64,000 nucleotides of DNA from JACVRW01 sp963728495 (GTDB taxonomy: Bacteria; Actinomycetota; Thermoleophilia; Solirubrobacterales; Thermoleophilaceae). Positions 57,699 to 64,000 of the stretch are shown here, piece after piece. Location: NCBI GenBank assembly GCA_963728495.1, contig CAVSKI010000007.1:496001-560000 (forward strand). Reading direction: 5' to 3'. Every line of letters starts with the position of its first letter. The first letter of the stretch is position 1. The notes below the pieces were generated by a model that was not told the origin of the DNA, searched no databases, and saw nothing but the letters and a program-made list of their open reading frames with translations. The position numbers and the translations under genes are program-made.

Positions 57699-60326
57699 CT
57701 ACGGGCTGACCGTGAGCTCGGCGAGCCGTGGGTTCTCCCCGCCGAGGCGCGTGGCGGGGATTCGCAGGCGGACCGCATCCGCGACCTGTGGGGCGAACGA
57801 GACCGTGTCGACGTCCCCCTGGCCCGCGCGCACCAACGCGACCGTGCGCCACGCGTCGCCCGCGCGTACCTGCAGCCTGTAGGGCCCGAGCGGCCGCGCG
57901 TCCTGCCAGGTTGCGGTGGCGCGCGCGATCGTGGCTGCTCCGCCGAGCGCCACCTTCAGGGCGCTCGGGGTCGCCGGGTCCGCGTCGGAGGTCCAGGCGG
58001 TGGCCGGGCTGCCATCGACGGCAGCGGCCGCCGGCGTGCTCGGGTCCGCGTCGGTGGCTGTCGCGGGCCGGCACCTGGCGAGGTTGTCCGCGGTCGCCCC
58101 GGCGACGCGGGTGGGCAGGCTGACCGGCGTGCCGGCGACGAGCGCGCGCGTGCCGGCGGGTGTCTCGATCGTCATCGCGGCGCCCCGCTCGAGGGTCACG
58201 GTGGAGCCTCCTTGCCTGATGGCGAGGTCGAAGACTCGCCCGTGCCAGCGCAGGCCTGTCAGGCGAAGTCCGCCCGAGAGCTGCGAGGGCAGCATCGGGT
58301 CCAGCCGCAGCCGGTCCCCTCGCCAGCGCAGGCCCGAGTAGCCGTACAGGAACTCCTGCAGGAAGCCGCCTTCACCGGTGAGGAACGTGAACACCCCCTG
58401 GCCGCTCCGCGCCTCGGTGAACTGCTCGTACGGCGCCTTCACGAACGGGTCCATGCTGCGCAGCGTGTAGGTCCAGGACGAGCAGTCGCCGCCGAGCTGG
58501 GCCGCGATGATGCTGCTCACCGAGTCGGTCATCGCAGGTCCCTCGGGGTCGTAGCGCGGCGTGTAGTACTCGAGGTTGGAGCGGTCCACCTGGGCGGCCT
58601 GCGGGTACTCCCACGGATAGGTCAGCAGCACCACGTCGGCCTGCTTGACCTGCCCTCCGTCGTAACCCGCGAACTCCGGCCGTACGGCAGGGAGGCCGTC
58701 CAGGGGAGACGGCTCGAGCACCACGAGCCCGTCGGCCACCTCGGTCCAGCGGGCCGGCGCCGGCTGTCCCACGATCGCGGCCACGCGCGTCGCGATCCGC
58801 AGTGCCGAGGCGGCGGTGGCGTTCACGTAGGCCGAGTCGTCCACGGGCCAGTTCTGCTCGTCCGGCCCCTCGACCTGGGTGATGTGAAAGCGCCCGTCGG
58901 CGGCGCGTTCCGCACGGCTGGCCCAGAACTCGGCTGCGCCGCGGATCACCGGCCAGCCGCGCTCGCGCAGCCGGCGGCCGTTCCCGCCGGCCAGGAAGTG
59001 CTGCCATTGAGCGAGCGCCACGTCAGCGGTGATGTGCTGTTCTAGGCGCCCCGTCTCGGCCCAGGTCGGAGTCACCTCGTCGCCGGTCAGCGCGCTCTCC
59101 CAGGCGTACCGAAGCCCGGCGTACCCCGTTCGGCTCGCGTTGCGCTGCGCGCCGGCGCGCGTCCGGTAGCGGTAGTCGACGACGGTGCTCGCCTCGGCCG
59201 GGTGCTGGGCCAGCAGTGCCGGGTACATCCAGGTCTCGGCGTCCCAGAAGACGTGATTGTTGTAGCCGCCCGCCGACAGGCCCACCGGGCTCATGCTCCA
59301 CTCGACATCCGGCCGGGCGCTGGCCAGCAGGTAGAACTTCGCCGCCCGCACGCGGCGCTGTAGGCCAGGACGCCCGGGCACAACGATGTCGCTGGTCCAC
59401 AGTCGCCGCCAGGCGGCGGCGCTCTCAGTGAGGATCGCCGCGGCTGCGGGCGCGCTCGCGGCCGCGTGCCGCGCGGCGCGAACCGGGCGCGGGGCGTCCA
59501 GGGAGGTCGCGAAGCCGACGACCTTGGTCACCTCGTAGGTGCGACCGGCCCGGACCCGGATCGTCGCGGTTCGGGCGGTGGTCATGCTGCTCGGCTGTGC
59601 GCGTGCGGTAACGCCGGCCCCGGGCGGCAACCGCAGCCGCGCGACCTGCGCGGCCGTGGTGCCCGTGCCGGCGGCTCGCACGGCGAGCACCGCGGCCCTG
59701 GCCTCCGCGCCGACCTCGACGCTCCGGAGGCTCTGGCGGTAGGCGCCCGCGCCGAGCACGTCGCGCACCTTCAGCACGCCGGACCAGCGCGGCGTCACCC
59801 GCAGGCGCACCAGACCCACGCGCTTGCGGGCCCGGTCCAGCGTGACGTCGTAGCGGATATCGGTCACGCGCCCGCCCGCCGCCCAGCGGGCCGTGGTGGT
59901 GACCATCCCGCGGCGCAGGTCGAGCGCCTGGCGATAGCGCCGCGCGTCGGCGGCGGCGTAGGACCGCCCGGCCACGATCACCTCGAGTTGCGTCCAGCCC
60001 GGCAGGTTGATCGCGCCCTGACGCTGGGTGCCGCCGCCGACCTCGTCCGGCACGCTGGCGTAGACGCCCGCGATGTGGGTCTCGGTCGCCACTGGCGAGG
60101 ACGCGTAGCCCGCGCCGTCCGCAGGGATGCGCGTGCCCACGTAGCCGTTGCCCAGGTAGGCCGGAGCGGCCGCTGCCGCCTGCGGGCTCGTCGTGGCCAG
60201 CGACCACGCCGCGGGTGAGCGGGCGACGGCAGAAGCCACGGGCGCGACGCCAAGGATCAGGACAGCGAGCCCGGCGGGAGCAAGACGACTACACGCCACC
60301 TCGACGAGGAAACCGGTGTCCTTCAC
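57699..60326 (-). CDS. Secreted GH65-family glycosidase (acid trehalase-like) with discoidin domain
   Basis: About 875 residues. I start at GTG 60326 (VKDTGFLVEVACSRLAPAGL, followed by AVLILGVAPVASA as signal peptide); another GTG 30 bases later is possible. GH65 features: AYLGNGYVGTRIPADG at the N-terminus, NNHVFWDAETWMYPAL, and the catalytic region QVEGPDEQNWPVDDSAYVNA with the acid glutamate, plus LPSQLSGGLRLTGLRWHGR. The C-terminal 130 residues are an F5/8-type-C (discoidin) domain (RCRPATATDADPSTPAAAAV to the end). Probably releases glucose from trehalose or a related alpha-glucoside outside the cell. Confidence 0.88.
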   Translation of the reverse strand: MKDTGFLVEVACSRLAPAGLAVLILGVAPVASAVARSPAAWSLATTSPQAAAAAPAYLGNGYVGTRIPADGAGYASSPVATETHIAGVYASVPDEVGGGTQRQGAINLPGWTQLEVIVAGRSYAAADARRYRQALDLRRGMVTTTARWAAGGRVTDIRYDVTLDRARKRVGLVRLRVTPRWSGVLKVRDVLGAGAYRQSLRSVEVGAEARAAVLAVRAAGTGTTAAQVARLRLPPGAGVTARAQPSSMTTARTATIRVRAGRTYEVTKVVGFATSLDAPRPVRAARHAAASAPAAAAILTESAAAWRRLWTSDIVVPGRPGLQRRVRAAKFYLLASARPDVEWSMSPVGLSAGGYNNHVFWDAETWMYPALLAQHPAEASTVVDYRYRTRAGAQRNASRTGYAGLRYAWESALTGDEVTPTWAETGRLEQHITADVALAQWQHFLAGGNGRRLRERGWPVIRGAAEFWASRAERAADGRFHITQVEGPDEQNWPVDDSAYVNATAASALRIATRVAAIVGQPAPARWTEVADGLVVLEPSPLDGLPAVRPEFAGYDGGQVKQADVVLLTYPWEYPQAAQVDRSNLEYYTPRYDPEGPAMTDSVSSIIAAQLGGDCSSWTYTLRSMDPFVKAPYEQFTEARSGQGVFTFLTGEGGFLQEFLYGYSGLRWRGDRLRLDPMLPSQLSGGLRLTGLRWHGRVFDLAIRQGGSTVTLERGAAMTIETPAGTRALVAGTPVSLPTRVAGATADNLARCRPATATDADPSTPAAAAVDGSPATAWTSDADPATPSALKVALGGAATIARATATWQDARPLGPYRLQVRAGDAWRTVALVRAGQGDVDTVSFAPQVADAVRLRIPATRLGGENPRLAELTVSP

Positions 60327-60356
60327 TGCTGTCAAGGAATCCAGGAGACTGGTCGG

Positions 60357-60830
60357 GTGCCTGAGACACGCCGCGCCACAGATCAGGACCACAACGCGTG
60401 CGCTGAGATCGTCCGGCAGCTGCCGGACCACTTCACGCCCGACGTCCCCCAGAAGGTCATACGGGACCTGGCGGCGTATTCGGGCTGGGTCTCGGTCGAC
60501 GCGGGCGAGGTCGTGGGCTTCGTGGTCGTTGAGCGACGCTCCGAGCGTGCCGCGGAGATCCTGTGGATCGCGGTGAGGGACGCGGACCGCGGCTCGGGCA
60601 TCGGCACCGCGCTGCTCGAGCGCGTGATCGCTGAGCTCGCTGCCGACGGTCTCGCCCTGCTGGAGGTCAAGACGCTCGATGGCAGCGCCGACTATGAGCC
60701 TTACGAGGCCACCGCGGCGTTCTATGAGCGCCGCGGCTTCGTCCAGATCGACACCATCGATCCGTTTCCCGACTGGGAACCGGGAAACCCCGCCGCCATC
60801 TACGTCGCGGCGCTCACAACCACCCGATAG
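60357..60830 (+). CDS. GNAT-family N-acetyltransferase
   Basis: 157 residues from GTG 60357, with AGGAG nine bases upstream. Acetyl-CoA motif DRGSGIGTALLERVIAELA, motif B VKTLDGSADYEPYEATAAFY and ERRGFVQIDTI near the C-terminus, typical of GNAT. Substrate unknown. Divergent from the GH65 gene by 30 bases, convergent with the carboxylase beta gene, which ends four bases after it. Confidence 0.85.
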   Translation: MPETRRATDQDHNACAEIVRQLPDHFTPDVPQKVIRDLAAYSGWVSVDAGEVVGFVVVERRSERAAEILWIAVRDADRGSGIGTALLERVIAELAADGLALLEVKTLDGSADYEPYEATAAFYERRGFVQIDTIDPFPDWEPGNPAAIYVAALTTTR

Positions 60831-60834
60831 CGGG

Positions 60835-62400
60835 CTAGAGCGGGATGTTCCCGTGCTTTCGCTTCGGGCTCTCCACGCGCTTGGTCTGGAGCGTCTCCAG
60901 GGCGCGGATCAGCTTGGGGCGAGTCTCGTGGGGAACGATCACGTCGTCGATGTAGCCGCGTTCGGCCGCCGAGTAGGGGTTCGCGAAGCGCGCCTTATAG
61001 TCGCCGATCAGCTTCTCTCGGCGCTCGTCGGGGGTGGGTGAGGACTGGATGTCGCGGCGGTGGATGATGTTCACCGCTCCCTCCGGTCCCATCACCGCCA
61101 CCTCGGCGCTGGGCCAGGCGAAGACGAAGTCGGCGAGCATGTGCTTGGAGTTCATGACGTCGTAGGCGCCGCCATAGGCCTTGCGGGTGATCACCGTGAG
61201 CTTGGGCACCGTTGCCTCGGTGAAGGCGTAGAGCAGCTTGGCGCCATGGCGGATGATGCCGCCCCATTCCTGTTCGGTGCCGGGCAGGAAGCCGGGCACG
61301 TCCATCAACGTGAGCAGCGGGATGTTGAAGGCATCGCAGAAGCGCACGAAGCGCGCCGCCTTCTCCGAGGACGCGATGTCGAGCACGCCGGCGAGCTGGC
61401 TGGGCTGGTTTCCCACCACCCCGACCGGCCGCCCGTTGAGGCGCGAGAACCCGACGATGATGTTGCGCGCGAAGTGCTCCTGCACCTCGAAGAACTCGCC
61501 GTTGTCGACGAGCAGGCTCACCACGTCGCGCATGTCGTAGGGCTTGTTGGGATTGTCGGGGACGATCGAGTCGAGCTCGGGCTCCTCGCGATCCGGGTCG
61601 TCGCCCGTGTCCATCTGCGGAGGCAGGTCCAGGTTGTTCTGGGGCAGGAAGGACATCAGGTAGCGCACGTCCTCGAGGCAGCTCTCCTCGTCGTCGGAGG
61701 CGAAGTGGGCCACGCCGGACTTCGTGTTGTGGGTCATGGCCCCGCCCAGCTCCTCGAACTCCACCTCCTCGCCGGTGACCGTCTTGATCACGTCGGGGCC
61801 GGTGATGAACATGTGGGAGGTCTCCTTGACCATGAAGATGAAGTCGGTCATGGCCGGTGAGTAGACGGCGCCTCCCGCGCAGGGGCCCATCACGAGCGAG
61901 ATCTGGGGAATGACCCCGGAGCACTGCACGTTGCGCACGAACACGTTGCCGTAGGCGCCGAGGGAGACCACGCCCTCCTGGATGCGCGCCCCGCCCGAGT
62001 CGTTGATACCGATCACCGGGCAGCCGATGCGGGCGGCTAGATCCATCACCTTGATGATCTTCTCGCCCATCACCTCGCCCAGGGACCCGCCGAAGACTGT
62101 GAAGTCCTGGGAGAACACACACACCGCCCGGCCGTCGATGGTGCCGTGGCCGGTGACCACGGCGTCGCCCCAGGGGCGGTTCTTGAGCATGTCGAAGTCC
62201 GCCGTGCGGTGGCGCACGAACGTGTCGAGCTCCTCGAACGAGCCGGGGTCGAGCAGCTTGTCGATCCGCTCGCGAGCGGTGAGCTTGCCCTTCGCGTGCT
62301 GTTTTTCCTCCGCCTGCGGGTTGGTGTGGATTGCCTGCTCGCGCAGCTCTTCGAGCCGCTGGAGCTTCTCCTCGTAGGTCTCGGGGGACTTCTGGCGCAC
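60835..62400 (-). CDS. accD: Acyl-CoA carboxylase beta (carboxyltransferase) subunit
   Basis: 521 residues, AccD5/PccB type. Start GTG 62400. Segments: GKLTARERIDKLLDPGSF, GHGTIDGRAVCVFSQDFTVF, GINDSGGARIQEGV, VMGPCAGGAVYSPAMTDF, and TEATVPKLTVITRKAYGGAY, followed by the second crotonase domain. It moves carboxyl from biotin to propionyl- or acetyl-CoA, working with the alpha subunit at 32822 and possibly AccE at 49297. Substrate preference cannot be set from this reading. Confidence 0.95.
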   Translation of the reverse strand: MRQKSPETYEEKLQRLEELREQAIHTNPQAEEKQHAKGKLTARERIDKLLDPGSFEELDTFVRHRTADFDMLKNRPWGDAVVTGHGTIDGRAVCVFSQDFTVFGGSLGEVMGEKIIKVMDLAARIGCPVIGINDSGGARIQEGVVSLGAYGNVFVRNVQCSGVIPQISLVMGPCAGGAVYSPAMTDFIFMVKETSHMFITGPDVIKTVTGEEVEFEELGGAMTHNTKSGVAHFASDDEESCLEDVRYLMSFLPQNNLDLPPQMDTGDDPDREEPELDSIVPDNPNKPYDMRDVVSLLVDNGEFFEVQEHFARNIIVGFSRLNGRPVGVVGNQPSQLAGVLDIASSEKAARFVRFCDAFNIPLLTLMDVPGFLPGTEQEWGGIIRHGAKLLYAFTEATVPKLTVITRKAYGGAYDVMNSKHMLADFVFAWPSAEVAVMGPEGAVNIIHRRDIQSSPTPDERREKLIGDYKARFANPYSAAERGYIDDVIVPHETRPKLIRALETLQTKRVESPKRKHGNIPL

Positions 62401-62438
62401 GCGGGGCGCAGGTTACCTCCCGCGCCCCCGGTCTCGCT

Positions 62439-63893
62439 TCAGCTCCAGTAGACGGGCAGCGAGCCCCCCGTGCGCTCATCCACCCGACGGCCAAGCTCGG
62501 CCACCACATCGGGATGCTCGGCGGCCACGTCGCGAGTCTCGTGTGGATCGGAGCGCAGGTCGAACAGGCGCGGCTGGCTGAGGCCGTTGTCGGCCATGTA
62601 CCCCCATTGCGCGTCGCGCAGGAAGTGGTTGTTGGACCAGCCGCCGTAGGTGAAGGTGCGCTCCTCGGGAGCTCTGCCCCGAAAGAGCTGGGAGAGGTCA
62701 ACCCCGCCCATGCGGGGCGGGGGTGGAACACCGGTCATGGCCAGGATGGTGCGGGCGAGGTCGTGGGTGGACGCGAAGTAATTCGATTGCGAACCCGCGC
62801 TGCGGCCACGCGGATCGACGATGACCATCGGAACCTGAATCAGCTCCGGATGGAGCGCAGTCGAGATCTTGCCCAGCCAGCCGTGCTCTCCGAGCTGGAC
62901 CCCATGGTCGCTGGTGAAGACGATGAATGTGTTGCTCTCGAGTCGAAGCCGGCGCAGCCGCTCGAGCAGCTTTCCGAGCCACGCGTCGGTCATCGCTACC
63001 TCGGCGGCGTACAGCACGCGCAGGCGCTCCAGCACCAACTCGGCCTCCTCGCCGGTCACCCAGTTTTCGACCCGCCCGTAGCGCGGCATTGCGGGCTCGG
63101 GCCCGCGGTAGCGGCTATCGCTCAGGGGGTCGGTGTAGCTACGTGGCGGGGTCCAGGGCTCGTGAGGCTCGTAGGTGTCGACGATCAGCGCGAAGGGCTG
63201 GTTCGCGTTGGCCATCTCGAGAGCCTCGACGCCGGACCGGAAGACCTTCGCGGCGAACGAGCGGCGCTCGTCCTCGGAGTAGTCGGCGTTGGCTATGTAG
63301 CGCCGGATGCGCTCGGTCATGTCCGCTTCACGCACCGCGGGATGCAGCCAGTGATTCAACGTGTCCGCCGGCACGGGCACATCGCGTCCTCCGATCTGGC
63401 CACCGTGGCGAGTGAAGAGGTCGAAGCTGCTTCGGAGCGGCTCGTACGGGGCCGCGAACCCGAGGAAGGGGTTATCGGTCACGTAGGCAGTCCACCACCC
63501 GGCCCGCCGGAGAACGCTTGGAAAGGCGCTGTCCACATCCTTCAGCGGCGACCAACCCGGCTTGGCGATCAGGCCCTGCTCGTCCTTCCAATTGCGGAAG
63601 GGGAACATGCGCCGCCCCGACAGGATCGAATTGCGGGCCGGCACGGTGGGCATCGCTTCCGGAAAGGCGCGGGTGAAGCTCACGCCGCGAGCAGCGAGTG
63701 CGTCGAAGTTCGGAGTCGGCGCGCGCGGCCCGTAGGAGTGGTCCGCCCTCAGGCTGTCCACGATGATCACAAGGACGTTGGGAGGCTCCCGCGGGCGGTC
63801 GGCGCGCGGAGCGCAGGCGCTCGCGTACGCCGCCCCGGCGGCGGCCGCCCCGGCGGCCATGAACTGTCTTCGAGTGTGCCGCACGGTCGGCAT
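62439..63893 (-). CDS. Tat-exported sulfatase-fold protein with altered nucleophile
   Basis: 484 residues. Twin-arginine signal RHTRRQFMAAGAAAAGAAY. Alkaline phosphatase superfamily metal motifs VLVIIVDSLRADHS and VFTSDHGVQLGEHGWLGK. The nucleophile motif of sulfatases is C/S-x-P-S-R, but here it is TVPARNSILSGRRMF, with threonine and alanine, so formylglycine cannot form. Threonine is a nucleophile in related phosphodiesterase-type members of the superfamily, so hydrolase activity may remain. The C-terminal FDLRSDPHETRDVAAEHPDV is normal. Divergent from the Tat-exported gene at 63918. Confidence 0.85.
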   Translation of the reverse strand: MPTVRHTRRQFMAAGAAAAGAAYASACAPRADRPREPPNVLVIIVDSLRADHSYGPRAPTPNFDALAARGVSFTRAFPEAMPTVPARNSILSGRRMFPFRNWKDEQGLIAKPGWSPLKDVDSAFPSVLRRAGWWTAYVTDNPFLGFAAPYEPLRSSFDLFTRHGGQIGGRDVPVPADTLNHWLHPAVREADMTERIRRYIANADYSEDERRSFAAKVFRSGVEALEMANANQPFALIVDTYEPHEPWTPPRSYTDPLSDSRYRGPEPAMPRYGRVENWVTGEEAELVLERLRVLYAAEVAMTDAWLGKLLERLRRLRLESNTFIVFTSDHGVQLGEHGWLGKISTALHPELIQVPMVIVDPRGRSAGSQSNYFASTHDLARTILAMTGVPPPPRMGGVDLSQLFRGRAPEERTFTYGGWSNNHFLRDAQWGYMADNGLSQPRLFDLRSDPHETRDVAAEHPDVVAELGRRVDERTGGSLPVYWS

Positions 63894-63917
63894 TGTCTAC
63901 TGTCCCCAGTCGTCCCG

Positions 63918-64000
63918 ATGCGTCCCCCCAGCAGCAGCAAGGGTCTGACGCGACGGCACTTCATCGGAGCGGCGGGTGCCACTGCCGCCGGTGTGACGCT
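63918..64000 (+). CDS. Start of a Tat-exported protein, running off the right edge
   Basis: MRPPSSSKGLTRRHFIGAAG followed by ATAAGVTL is a twin-arginine signal peptide. Only about 27 codons are in the window, so the enzyme is unknown. It is divergent from the sulfatase-fold gene (24 bases between starts), which also has a Tat signal, so a related secreted hydrolase or another sulfatase is the natural guess. Confidence 0.6.
   Translation, partial: MRPPSSSKGLTRRHFIGAAGATAAGVT

Overview
The window is GC-rich, uses GTG (and probably some TTG or CTG) starts, and has short gaps and many 4-base start/stop overlaps. Gene content points to an actinobacterium of the Thermoleophilia (Solirubrobacter/Conexibacter-like): a separate biotinylated acyl-CoA carboxylase alpha subunit plus epsilon and beta subunits, glucosylglycerate synthesis genes, an ECF42-type sigma factor with a DGPF partner, MpsC/DUF2294 proteins beside a SigB/F-like sigma factor, and several secreted proteins with basic Ig-like tails. 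There is no rRNA, tRNA, CRISPR array, prophage or insertion sequence, so the placement is an inference from gene families.

Layout. 1-6.4 kb: the end of a GSA-type aminotransferase, two DUF2294 genes flanking a SigB/F-like sigma factor, small stress-type proteins (including an acidic protein built of 16-residue repeats), an AraC-type regulator and a DUF3352 lipoprotein. 6.9-12.9 kb: M23 peptidase, MrfA/YprA-like helicase, the glucosyl-3-phosphoglycerate synthase/phosphatase pair, and a frameshifted catalase-family gene. 13.3-16.9 kb: VOC protein, glycerate kinase, macrodomain, DGPF protein and ECF42 sigma factor. 16.9-26.6 kb: a secreted PQQ sugar dehydrogenase whose halves are in swapped order, DNA ligase, SDR, DtxR/MntR regulator, a frameshifted GAF-GGDEF gene, an aminotransferase and a VWA/solute-binding gene with a coiled-coil partner. 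27-40 kb: HAD and MBL hydrolases, a large secreted glycosidase-like protein, MFS transporter, acyl-CoA carboxylase alpha, TAP-like hydrolase, TetR/P450 operon, an internally deleted RibD-type gene and an enolase-superfamily gene. 40-48.5 kb: DAHP synthase, a beta-helix secreted protein and a sulfate-assimilation operon (sulfite reductase, APS reductase, CysD, CysN, TauE). 48.5-64 kb: AccE, ornithine cyclodeaminase family, second DUF3352 protein, cyclase, second P450 with VOC and cupin genes, DUF485/ActP acetate-type permease, secreted GH65, GNAT, acyl-CoA carboxylase beta, a sulfatase-fold protein and the start of a Tat-exported protein.

The signals that the genes do not explain are mainly noncoding. 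A family of roughly 180-230 bp palindromic elements (three full copies and one half copy) lies only between convergent genes; outer arms are conserved while the central palindrome changes sequence but stays self-complementary. A second, shorter element (about 47-51 bp) is shared by the sigma-factor leader and the intergenic region before the small-protein cluster. The circularly permuted PQQ dehydrogenase is the most striking protein-level oddity. Two frameshifts and one in-frame internal deletion suggest either gene decay or assembly errors.
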